Of a stretch of DNA of 5,938 bases, positions 1 to 5,938 are shown in pieces. Numbering within the stretch: position 1 is the stretch's first letter; the number at the start of each line of letters is the position of its first letter. Source of the stretch: CAYLNM01 sp964385045 (GTDB lineage: Bacteria; Planctomycetota; Phycisphaerae; Phycisphaerales; SM1A02); NCBI GenBank assembly GCA_964385045.1, contig CAYLNM010000213.1:1-5938 (forward strand). The letters are read 5' to 3'. Made by a program: the position numbers and the translations under genes. The notes beneath the pieces are model-generated. The model was given only the letters and a program-made list of their open reading frames with translations, made no database searches and was not told the DNA's origin.

Positions 1-10
1 ACCACGGCGG

Positions 11-177
11 CCGCGGAGACCACGGGGCCGCGGAGACCACGGGGCCGCGGAGGCCACGGGGCGGCGGAGGCCACGAGAGCCGCGGGGGCCGCCGAGACCA
101 CAGCGGTCGCGGAGGCCATGGGCGGCCGCGGAGACCACGGGGCGGCGGAGACCACCAGGGCCGCGGAGACCACGGGG
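11..177. repeat. Degenerate 17-bp minisatellite
   Basis: The consensus CCGCGGAGACCACGGGG occurs exactly at 11-27, 28-44, 126-142 and 161-177, with close variants at 45-61, 62-78, about 90-106, 107-123 and 143-160. Unit length is 17 with some 18, not a multiple of three, so it does not encode a regular peptide repeat. The array probably continues leftward beyond the window edge. Together with 178-273 this stretch shows no supportable gene on either strand. Confidence 0.8.
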
Positions 178-216
178 CACGACGAAGGCGGCAGGGGCGA
201 CGAAGTCAGGGGAATC

Positions 217-259
217 GGCCGGATCGCCGGGAGGCTGGGAGGCCGGATCGCCGGGAGGC
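217..259. repeat. 19-bp direct repeat, period 24
   Basis: GGCCGGATCGCCGGGAGGC occurs exactly at 217-235 and again at 241-259. It lies between the minisatellite and the 107-bp duplication, in DNA with no recognisable gene. Confidence 0.8.
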
Positions 260-286
260 CGGGCCGCGAGGCGAGCGGCTCGACGA

Positions 287-306
287 GCCCCCCGCCCACC
301 GGGGGC
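287..306 (-). terminator. Second copy of the GC-rich hairpin
   Basis: This is the same six-base-pair stem and loop as at 394-413, carried by the left copy of the 107-bp duplication. It also lacks a U-tract. If the hairpin has a role in transcript ends, the operon now has two in series. Confidence 0.25.
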
Positions 307-393
307 AGGGCCGCCGGCGACGGGCCGACTCCGCCCTCGCCGCGGATCAGCCGTCCTCGCGCAGCGGCTCCACGCCCGGCAGCGGCTCGACGG

Positions 394-413
394 GCCCCCC
401 GCCCACCGGGGGC
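394..413 (-). terminator. GC-rich hairpin after the PEGA gene
   Basis: On the minus strand GCCCCC and GGGGGC can pair around an eight-base loop, about 40 bases after the lipoprotein stop. There is no U-tract, so it is not a textbook intrinsic terminator. It could act as a 3' stabilising structure or a weak terminator. Confidence 0.3.
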
Positions 414-453
414 AGGGCCGCCGGCGACGGGCCGACTCCGCCCCCGCCGCGGA

Positions 454-987
454 TCAGCCGTCCTCGCGCAGCGGCTCCACGCCCGGCAGCGGCTCGCCGA
501 CCCGCTCCCGCAGCTCCATCGCCCGCTCGAGCATGCCGCTCGCCTCGTCGCGGGCGGGCTCGAGCTCGTAGTGCCACGCCACCCGGGACTCGAGCGGCAC
601 CGGCAGGATCGCGGCCACGAAGTCCAGCGGGACCGTGTCCCAGAGCGGGGCCCGGGCCTCGCCCACCGTCGCCATCGGCTCGTAGCCCTCGCGCACGAGG
701 CGGACGTCGAAGGTGCCGTAGTGCACGAACCGCGTCTCGACCGGGGTCCGGCCGATCTCGCGGTCGTTGAGGTAGACGAGGGCGCCGGGCGGCTCGCTGG
801 TGATCGTCACGATCCGCTCGACGCACCCGCCGGCGGCGAGGCCGACGACGCCGACGACTCCGGCGATGCCGAGCCGCGCGGCCGCGCGACCGTCTCGCCC
901 GCGGACGCGGCCGGCTCGTCGGCCCCGACCCGCGGCCGGACCTCCGGCAGCGCGGTCCTCGGCTCCGACAGCATGCGATGCACCCAT
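454..987 (-). CDS. PEGA-domain lipoprotein
   Basis: This is a small exported protein, probably lipid-anchored. A hydrophobic stretch at residues 39-54 ends in LAAGGC, giving a likely lipidated Cys55 (a relaxed lipobox with Ala at -3). It is followed directly by CVERIVTITSEPPGALVYLN and DREIGRTPVETRF...GTFDVRLVREGYEPM, a clear PEGA domain (about 58-105). The tail contains VAWHYELEP (136-144) and an acidic/helical end. PEGA is a small beta-rich extracytoplasmic fold with no known catalysis. ATG 987 is the only ATG/GTG/TTG in frame before the signal sequence, so the predicted protein has 177 residues and an unusually long, Arg/Gly-rich pre-signal region. It has no evident Shine-Dalgarno and overlaps the kinase by 181 bp. 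Codons 1-33 have poor GC3 (13 end in A/T) and codons 34-60 nearly perfect (1 of 27), so real coding may begin near nt 890. GTG 810 is a possible internal start lacking the signal. The gene is confident, its start is not. Confidence 0.82.
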   Translation of the reverse strand: MGASHAVGAEDRAAGGPAAGRGRRAGRVRGRDGRAAARLGIAGVVGVVGLAAGGCVERIVTITSEPPGALVYLNDREIGRTPVETRFVHYGTFDVRLVREGYEPMATVGEARAPLWDTVPLDFVAAILPVPLESRVAWHYELEPARDEASGMLERAMELRERVGEPLPGVEPLREDG

Positions 988-3900
988 GCCCGGAGTGTAC
1001 CGGCGGCGTCACGGTCACCGGAAGCGTTCCGCCGGGCGGCGGCGAGGGGCTCCGGCGGCGCCCAGGTCTCGGACGCGGCGGCATCGGGGGCGGGCGGCCA
1101 GACGGCGTCGCCGCGCAGCCGCCGGTTCGGGACCGTGCGGTGCCAGAGGGCTGCGGTAAGGTCGCGCGACGCGGTCGCGATGACGGCCGCGTCGGGAGAC
1201 ACCGCGACGTCGGCGACCGACTGGGCGTGCACGATCAGTGCGTCCGTCGGCACGTCGTCGCCCGGGCGGACGAACCGCAGCAGCCGGTCCGAGCTCGCCA
1301 CCACCAGCGTCCATCCGCCGCGCTCCGGCAGCACCGCGAGCCCGTGCGGCTCGCCCACGTCACGCACCACCGCACGCTCCTCGAGACTGCGGGCATCGAG
1401 CACCACCACCGTCCCGTCGGCGTGGCCGATCGCCGCGGGAAGACGCTCCCGGGGCGTCGCCGGCGGAGCCGCAGGCGTCGCCGAGCCCGCGTTGCCGGCC
1501 GCCGCCCGCACGTCCGGCCGAGGCGCCTGCTCCCCGGCCCACGCTCCCGGCAGCACCACGACGTCGGTCGGCACCGGCCGCGGCACGTCGCGCTGCACCA
1601 GCGCCCGCATCGAGACGGGGTCCAGGCGAATCCACCGCGACGGGGCGGCGGCGGTGCCCACGCGGCCGGCCAGCAGCACGGTGCCGTCCGGGAGCCGGGC
1701 CGCCCGGGCCCCGCTCACCTCCGCCCGGCCGCGGCCCACCGTCGAGCCGTCCCGCACGTCCAGCCGGTAGAGGTCGCCGGCGAAGCTGACGACCAGGACC
1801 GTGCCGTCGCGGAGGTCGACGAGGGACCACGCGCCGAGCCCGGGCAGGGCGGTCCAGGCCACGCGGGGCTCGTCGCCGTCGAGCCGCCACGCCGCGATGC
1901 CGGCACCCGCGGCGATCACGGTCTCCTCGCCCCGTCCGTCCACGCCGGACTCGGTCCGCGGCTCCGTCCGCGTTCCGCCGACCGGTCCCGTCGGCGCGAG
2001 TCCCTCGACCCCCAGCGGCCCACCGGCCGGCCCGGACGGCCCGGGCGCCCCGGCGCGGCCGCTCGCCGCGGCGACGAACAGCACCTCGGTCACCTCCCTC
2101 AGCCCCGGCTCCAGCCGGGCGAGCAGCCGGCCGTCCGCCGCATCCCAGATCCGCACCCGTCCGTCGGGCGTCGGATGCGCCCCGCCGCCGGTCGCGAGTC
2201 GCTCGCCGTCGGACGAGAACGCGACCCGCCGCACCAGCCGGGGATGCTCGAGCGTGAGCGGGGACTCGGGCGCGAGGAGGTCCCAGCGCCGAAGCGTTCC
2301 GTCCCACGCCGCCGTCAGGAGCCGCCCCGCGCCCACGTGCACCGCCGCTCGTACCAGGTGCTCGTGGCCCGCGAGCCGTCGCCGCACCGTGCCGTCGGGC
2401 TCGTGCCAGGCGATGGCATCCGACCCGGCCACGACGACCGAGTCGTCCTCGAGCACCAGCACCGGATCAGGGCGGCCCGCCGCCGTGGTCCACGAGGACG
2501 ACACGTCCCAACCGGGCGCCCGCCGCACCCGCACCACGCCGCGGGAGCCCATCGTCGCCACGAGGTCGCCCCGCGGCCCGCCTGCCACCCACACCGTGTC
2601 CGGCTCGGGCTCGGTCCAGAGCGGCAGGGCGCGGGGACGACCGTCCGCCGCCAGCGACACCAGCCGACCGCCGAGCCCGTGCACCACCGCGAGCACCGCC
2701 GCGTCCCCGAGCCGGGCCGCGGCCTCCGTCGCGACCGCGACGTCGTCGACCGCACGCCGCGCGAGGCCGGCCGGATCCGCCGCACCCGCGGCCGCACCGC
2801 CCGCCCCCCGCGCCGCCCACGTCGCTCGCGTCGCCTCCGCTACCGTCGTCGAGACCGGCACCAGATGCACGTCGCCGGGCCGTCCCGTCGCGAGCCGGGC
2901 GATGGTCCGGCCGCTCGGCACGTCGACCCACCGCACCTCGCCGCGGGTGCCGCCGACCACGAGGGTGCGCCCGTCGGCGGCGAGGACGAGCGAGCGGACC
3001 GGATGCTCGGGCCCGAGCAGCGGACGACGCGTCCCGGTCCGCACGTCGAGCAGCTCGACGCCGCGGTGGCCGCCGAGCACGACCACGTCCGGCTCCGGGC
3101 CCGCGACGATCCGGTTGACCCATCCCTCGACGGGCCAGCGGACGAGATCGCCGTCCGGCCCGAGGACGCAGACCGGTCCGTCGTAGGCGAGCGGGGCGAT
3201 CACGATCCGTCCGTCGGGCAGGGGCAGCACCGCCTCGAGCCGGGCGCCGTCGGCGGGATCCAGCGCGGGACCGTCGCTGCGATCGGTCCGACCGCGGAGG
3301 TGCTCCCAGATCCAGCCGCGGTGCCGCTCGGGCACGCGATCGAGCTGCCGCCGGGCCTCTCCGATCTCGCCCGCCCGCACCGCGGACTCCGCCGCCGCGA
3401 GGCTCGCCGCCGCCGCCTGTCGCACCGCCTCGTCGCGCTCGGCGGCCGCGAGGTCCCGCAGGCGCTGGGCCTCGGCCTCGCGGTCCTCCGCATCGCGGCG
3501 ACTCGCCGCCTCCTGCTGCCGCAGCCGCTCGCTCGTCACCGCCAGCGTGGTGGCGATCGCCAGCAGCGAGAGCAGCCCGACCATCATCGCCGCCGTGACG
3601 TTGACCAGCCGGCGATTCCGCCGCGCCGCCCGCCGCACCTGCTCCACGAGCGACGGCGGCCGCGCGACCACGGGCTCGTCCCGCAGCAGCCGGCGGAGGT
3701 CGGCCGCGAAGGCGGCGGCGTCGGGGTACCGCCGCGACGGGTCCTTCTCCAGGGCGGTGCCGATGATCGCGGACAGCGGCCCCCGCAGCGTCCGGTCGAG
3801 GGACCCGAGGCTCGAGGGCTCCTCGTCCCGCGCCACCCGCGCCGCCTCGGCGAGCGGCAGGCCGGTGACGTCGAGCGGCAGGCGGCCCGCCAGCAGGCGG

Positions 3901-5009
3901 TAGGCGAGGACGCCGAGGGCGTAGACGTCGGCGGGCGGACCGATCCGCTCCGGCACGCCCTCGAACTGCTCGGGGGCCATGTACGTCGCGGTGCCGATCA
4001 CCTGGCCGGTCTCGGTGAAGACGCCGCCGGTGCCGCCCGTCCCGCCTCCGGCGCCGCCGCCGACGCCGACGCCCCCGTCGGGCCGCGCGAGCCGCGCCGC
4101 CCCCAGGTCGAGCACCCGCGGGCGGCCGGCGGCGTCGACGAGGACGTTGGCCGGCTTCAGGTCGCGGTGCACGACGCCGCGCTCGTGCACGTGGGCGACC
4201 GCCTCGGCGATCTCCGCCAGCAGCTCCAGCACGCCGCGCCGGCCCGGTCCCCGCATCGCCACCCACCGCGTGACCGGCATGCCGTGCACCGGGTCCATCG
4301 CGATGTACGCCTGCCGGCCCGCCGGTCCCTCGACCGCGTCGGCGTCGAGGATCCGCGCGAGCCCGGGGTGGTCGAGCCGGGCGAGCAGCGCCGCCTCGCG
4401 CCGGAACCGGGCGAGGGCGGTCGGCCCGGCCACGAGGCCGTGCAGCAGCTTCAGGGCGACCTCGCGTCCGGTCCGCTCGTCCTCGGCGAGGTAGACGACG
4501 CCGCTCGCCCCCACCCCCAACTCGCGGAGGAGGCGATAGGGGCCGACGCGGCGGTCGCGGACCGGGTCGGGGGCGTCCGCCGCGGCGTCTCCCGCGCCGC
4601 TCCCCGAGACGCCGGCCGAGTCGCTCCGCGCACCGCCGCCCGCTCCATCCCCCGCCCCACCCGCGATCCGGCGCAGCATCGACTCCGCCACCGCGAGCGG
4701 GTCCGTCTCGACCGCGGCGGCGGGTCGGCGGGCCGGCGCCGCAGGCGGCGCGGGCGGCGCGGGCGGCGCGGGCGGCGCGGCGACCGTGCTCGGCGGCTCG
4801 TCCGCCGCCGCATCGCCCGCCCGGTCGTGCGCGAGCATCGCGCCCACCTCCGCGGCGAGCCCCGGGTCCTCGTCCGCCAGCCGCCGCAGCCGTGCCGCTC
4901 GCTCCGCCGCCGGCAGGTCCCGCAGCGCGCGGAACGTGTCCTCCAGGCGCCGGAACCGGCGAGCGTCGGCCTCCTCCCCGGGCCGGGTGCGACCGCCCGA
5001 GCGCGTCAC
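807..5009 (-). CDS. Membrane-anchored Hanks-type Ser/Thr protein kinase with WD40-like C-terminal propeller
   Basis: This 1400-residue protein kinase probably phosphorylates Ser/Thr on partners such as the adjacent sigma factor (inference). Residues 15-62 form a helical segment common at the N-terminus of planctomycete kinases, followed by a Pro/Ala linker with four APP repeats (78-89). The kinase domain is about 157-445: glycine loop GVGASGVV (165-172), Lys187 in VALK, likely helix-C Glu205, catalytic HRDLKPAN (281-288), DLG in place of DFG (301-303), and GTATYMAPEQ (339-348). All catalytic residues are present. A basic stretch (459-467) precedes one transmembrane helix (about 469-491), so the kinase is inside and the rest outside. 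A coiled coil (about 493-560) leads to degenerate WD40-like blades (about 590-1295), clearest near 669-701, 884-913, 924-961 and 1263-1292. These are broken by Gly/Pro-rich loops near 981-1028 and 1158-1190. The last 100 residues are low-complexity. The start is GTG in a GTGA overlap with the sigma stop, with GGGAG five bases upstream. The frame stays open to 5870, but that extension runs antiparallel through no conserved domain and overlaps the sigma gene. Confidence 0.93.
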   Translation of the reverse strand: MTRSGGRTRPGEEADARRFRRLEDTFRALRDLPAAERAARLRRLADEDPGLAAEVGAMLAHDRAGDAAADEPPSTVAAPPAPPAPPAPPAAPARRPAAAVETDPLAVAESMLRRIAGGAGDGAGGGARSDSAGVSGSGAGDAAADAPDPVRDRRVGPYRLLRELGVGASGVVYLAEDERTGREVALKLLHGLVAGPTALARFRREAALLARLDHPGLARILDADAVEGPAGRQAYIAMDPVHGMPVTRWVAMRGPGRRGVLELLAEIAEAVAHVHERGVVHRDLKPANVLVDAAGRPRVLDLGAARLARPDGGVGVGGGAGGGTGGTGGVFTETGQVIGTATYMAPEQFEGVPERIGPPADVYALGVLAYRLLAGRLPLDVTGLPLAEAARVARDEEPSSLGSLDRTLRGPLSAIIGTALEKDPSRRYPDAAAFAADLRRLLRDEPVVARPPSLVEQVRRAARRNRRLVNVTAAMMVGLLSLLAIATTLAVTSERLRQQEAASRRDAEDREAEAQRLRDLAAAERDEAVRQAAAASLAAAESAVRAGEIGEARRQLDRVPERHRGWIWEHLRGRTDRSDGPALDPADGARLEAVLPLPDGRIVIAPLAYDGPVCVLGPDGDLVRWPVEGWVNRIVAGPEPDVVVLGGHRGVELLDVRTGTRRPLLGPEHPVRSLVLAADGRTLVVGGTRGEVRWVDVPSGRTIARLATGRPGDVHLVPVSTTVAEATRATWAARGAGGAAAGAADPAGLARRAVDDVAVATEAAARLGDAAVLAVVHGLGGRLVSLAADGRPRALPLWTEPEPDTVWVAGGPRGDLVATMGSRGVVRVRRAPGWDVSSSWTTAAGRPDPVLVLEDDSVVVAGSDAIAWHEPDGTVRRRLAGHEHLVRAAVHVGAGRLLTAAWDGTLRRWDLLAPESPLTLEHPRLVRRVAFSSDGERLATGGGAHPTPDGRVRIWDAADGRLLARLEPGLREVTEVLFVAAASGRAGAPGPSGPAGGPLGVEGLAPTGPVGGTRTEPRTESGVDGRGEETVIAAGAGIAAWRLDGDEPRVAWTALPGLGAWSLVDLRDGTVLVVSFAGDLYRLDVRDGSTVGRGRAEVSGARAARLPDGTVLLAGRVGTAAAPSRWIRLDPVSMRALVQRDVPRPVPTDVVVLPGAWAGEQAPRPDVRAAAGNAGSATPAAPPATPRERLPAAIGHADGTVVVLDARSLEERAVVRDVGEPHGLAVLPERGGWTLVVASSDRLLRFVRPGDDVPTDALIVHAQSVADVAVSPDAAVIATASRDLTAALWHRTVPNRRLRGDAVWPPAPDAAASETWAPPEPLAAARRNASGDRDAAGTLRAWVHRMLSEPRTALPEVRPRVGADEPAASAGETVARPRGSASPESSASSASPPAGASSGS
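4744..4779. repeat. 9-bp coding tandem repeat (4 copies) in the kinase linker
   Basis: GGCGGCGCG is repeated four times without mismatch on the plus strand. On the coding strand it gives four Ala-Pro-Pro units (kinase residues 78-89) in the linker between the N-terminal helical segment and the catalytic domain. The period is a multiple of three, so copy number can change without breaking the frame. Confidence 0.85.
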
Positions 5010-5587
5010 GAGGACTCCCGCCGCCACTCGGCCATCCGCGCCGAGAGCCACGCCCGGGCGGTCCGCCAGTGGTCCTCGGTGGTGGCGAGCGACACGCCGA
5101 GGCGGGCCGCGATCTGGGGCATCGTCATCCCGCCCAGCAGTCGGAGCTCCGCGATCGCGGCCTTGCGGGGGTCGAGCCGCTCGAGCTGGTCGAGGGCCTC
5201 GGCGAGGTCCATCAGGACCTCGGGGTCCATCGCCTCGCCGCCGTCGGCGTGCTCGAGCGGGATCCGCTGCCAGCCGCCGCCGCGCCGCTGGGCGCCGCGG
5301 TCGCGGGCGTGGTTGATCAGGATCTGCTTCATCGCCGTCGCCGCGGTCGCGAGGAAGTGGTGGCGGTCGCGGTAGCGGTCGGGGGCGGTCCGGGCCAGCC
5401 GCAGCCACGCCTCGTGGATCAGGGCGGTCGGCTGCAGCGTGTGGTCCGGCCGCTGGCCCCGGAACCACCGGGCGGCGATCAGGCGCAGCTCCTCGTAGAC
5501 CTCCTCCGCCGAGCCCGGTGCCGGCGAGGGCTCCGCGGACTCCGGCGATCCGGGATCGCCGGGCGACGGGCGGTCCGGGGCGGTCAC
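5006..5587 (-). CDS. ECF-subfamily RNA polymerase sigma factor (Sig-70_X6 / Sigma70_ECF type)
   Basis: This is a 193-residue alternative sigma factor that should direct core RNA polymerase to a specific promoter set. After a Pro/Ser-rich N-terminus (residues 1-26), region 2 spans about 28-100, with EEVYEELRLIAARWF, then the family hallmark LQPTALIHEAWLRL (51-64) and HHFLATAATAMKQILINHARDR (about 76-97). Region 4 (about 122-185) ends in a helix-turn-helix, MTMPQIAARLGVS (154-166), followed by a recognition helix near TTEDHWRTARAWL. Length is normal for the family. I chose GTG at 5587 because it alone has a good Shine-Dalgarno (GGAGG, five bases upstream). Alternatives are ATG 5623 and GTG 5671, neither with a clear ribosome site; codon bias does not exclude them. 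It is the first gene of the cluster and its stop overlaps the kinase start. No anti-sigma gene is visible, which fits control by the adjacent kinase (inference). Confidence 0.93.
   Translation of the reverse strand: MTAPDRPSPGDPGSPESAEPSPAPGSAEEVYEELRLIAARWFRGQRPDHTLQPTALIHEAWLRLARTAPDRYRDRHHFLATAATAMKQILINHARDRGAQRRGGGWQRIPLEHADGGEAMDPEVLMDLAEALDQLERLDPRKAAIAELRLLGGMTMPQIAARLGVSLATTEDHWRTARAWLSARMAEWRRESS
5015..5019 (-). promoter_or_regulatory. Shine-Dalgarno of the kinase gene, inside the sigma gene
   Basis: GGGAG on the minus strand lies five bases before GTG 5009, within the last codons of the sigma factor. With the GTGA stop/start overlap it points to translational coupling of the two genes and fixes the kinase start. 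Confidence 0.55.
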
Positions 5588-5592
5588 GGCCA

Positions 5593-5597
5593 CCTCC
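5593..5597 (-). promoter_or_regulatory. Shine-Dalgarno of the sigma factor gene
   Basis: On the minus strand GGAGG stands five bases before GTG 5587. This is ideal spacing and is the reason for preferring this start over the two upstream in-frame candidates. Confidence 0.6.
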
Positions 5598-5687
5598 GCG
5601 GGGCGAAGGCGGCGTGGCGGCATCGTCCGGCGGCCCCCGCGGGCGACGGGCTGGAGCGACAGGCTGGGCACGAGAGAAGGAACACGA

Positions 5688-5699
5688 TCGGGATCCCGA
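5688..5699. promoter_or_regulatory. 12-bp perfect palindrome upstream of the sigma gene
   Basis: TCGGGATCCCGA is a perfect inverted repeat about 100 bases upstream of the chosen sigma start. It could be a dimer-binding operator, but one 12-base palindrome in such GC-rich DNA may be chance. Confidence 0.2.
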
Positions 5700-5820
5700 C
5701 CCCCGGGTGCGGCCCGAACTCCCGGGACGCCTCGGGCCGCCCGAACGGCCCCGGCTCCGGCCCCCGCGCCCGGGCCGACCCGTTGGTAGCAGGCCGGGCC
5801 CGCGGAAGCCAGCCCCGTCC

Positions 5821-5880
5821 GCGGGAGAACGACGGGGAACGCCGGAGAACGCCGCGGGACCCCGGACCACCGCGCGGAAC
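5821..5880. repeat. 10-bp phased GAAC repeats, possible operator or ECF-promoter element
   Basis: Six consecutive 10-base units on the plus strand each end in AC: GCGGGAGAAC, GACGGGGAAC, GCCGGAGAAC, GCCGCGGGAC, CCCGGACCAC, CGCGCGGAAC. Units 1, 2, 3 and 6 carry GAAC at the same phase. The spacing matches about one helical turn. GGAAC is also the common core of ECF -35 elements, but here it points away from the sigma gene. A function as a regulator-binding array is inference. Confidence 0.4.
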
Positions 5881-5938
5881 TGCGGGACGGCCCGACGACC
5901 CGGCCGCTCGGCCCGGACCGCGGTGCCCCGCGCTCGCC

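Larger units (their letters stand above)
274..496. repeat. 107-bp tandem duplication covering the 3' end of the PEGA gene
   Basis: Positions 274-380 and 381-487 are two copies of a 107-base unit differing at only two positions (A286/G393 and a T/C near 337/444). A 9-base piece of a third copy, AGCGGCTCG, follows at 488-496. The right copy includes the last codons and stop of the lipoprotein gene plus its downstream hairpin. The left copy repeats that tail, including a second in-frame-like stop at 347-349. The 9-base motif at 274, 381 and 488 is the microhomology expected from replication slippage. Confidence 0.92.
5588..5938. other. Non-coding leader upstream of the sigma-kinase-lipoprotein cluster
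   Basis: I see no gene in these 351 bases on either strand. Open frames exist only because stops are rare at this GC content. The region should hold the operon promoter. I see no convincing -35/-10 pair; the only relatively AT-containing stretch is around 5783-5791 (TGCTACCAA on the minus strand), a weak -10 candidate. The region also contains a run of 10-bp GAAC repeats and a 12-bp palindrome, listed separately. The left part could instead be coding if the sigma gene starts at 5671 or 5623. Confidence 0.5.

Noticed and set aside
1..119. A minus-strand frame from ATG 119 running off the left edge (Ala/Val/Ser-rich)
   Set aside because: It is read from the 17-bp repeat, has no ribosome site and would also be open far upstream. 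There is too little to call a gene.
1..177. The 17-bp repeats as a CRISPR array
   Set aside because: The units are contiguous and degenerate with no unique spacers, and no cas gene is visible.
347..1084. A 245-codon minus-strand frame ending in the duplicated gene tail
   Set aside because: It is an Arg/Pro-rich shadow frame that enters the lipoprotein frame's tail copy only because of the 107-bp duplication.
118..1770. A 550-codon plus-strand open frame through the repeats and the lipoprotein
   Set aside because: It is low-complexity, starts inside the minisatellite and is antisense to a clear PEGA gene; no recognisable motif.
978..5375. A 4.4-kb plus-strand open frame antisense to the kinase and sigma genes
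   Set aside because: Its translation is Arg/Pro/His-rich with no domain, and it mirrors well-supported genes on the other strand. At this GC content stops are rare in shadow frames.
5588..5671. Longer sigma factor starting at GTG 5671 or ATG 5623
   Set aside because: Neither has a Shine-Dalgarno and the extra residues do not resemble the family. It remains possible, since codon bias in this stretch is compatible with coding.
5010..5870. An N-terminal extension of the kinase frame upstream of 5009
   Set aside because: It would overlap the whole sigma gene on the same strand in another frame, has no domain, and the GTG at 5009 has a good Shine-Dalgarno and a GTGA coupling.

Overview
The window is extremely GC-rich and carries one compact signalling locus, all on the minus strand, read from right to left. 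An ECF-type sigma factor is followed by a 1400-residue membrane-anchored Ser/Thr protein kinase with a WD40-like C-terminal part, then by a small PEGA-domain lipoprotein. The sigma factor belongs to the family with the LQPTALIHEAWLRL signature (TIGR02999/Sigma70_ECF type). A Hanks-type kinase fused to WD40 repeats right beside such a sigma factor is characteristic of Planctomycetota. The very high GC content would suit a Phycisphaerae-like member, but that finer placement is only a guess.

Layout on the minus strand: 5938-5588 is a non-coding leader with a run of 10-bp GAAC repeats and a short palindrome. 5587-5006 is the sigma factor. 5009-807 is the kinase, whose GTG start overlaps the sigma stop in a GTGA tetranucleotide. 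987-454 is the PEGA lipoprotein, which overlaps the kinase 3' end by 181 bp in another frame. 453-1 has no convincing gene. It holds a 107-bp tandem duplication that copied the end of the lipoprotein gene, two GC hairpins, a 24-bp-spaced direct repeat and a degenerate 17-bp minisatellite.

How they may work together (inference): the kinase domain faces the cytoplasm, one transmembrane helix follows, and the propeller lies outside the membrane with the lipoprotein. An extracytoplasmic cue sensed by the propeller and/or the PEGA protein could be relayed by phosphorylation to the sigma factor. No anti-sigma gene is visible. The sigma factor also carries Thr where many ECF factors have acidic residues in region 2.2, so control by phosphorylation is an attractive and testable idea.

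The least ordinary points are the long kinase/lipoprotein overlap with no nearby start for the signal peptide, the glycine-rich insert in the kinase activation segment, the helically phased GAAC repeats upstream of the operon, and the recent-looking 107-bp duplication at its end.
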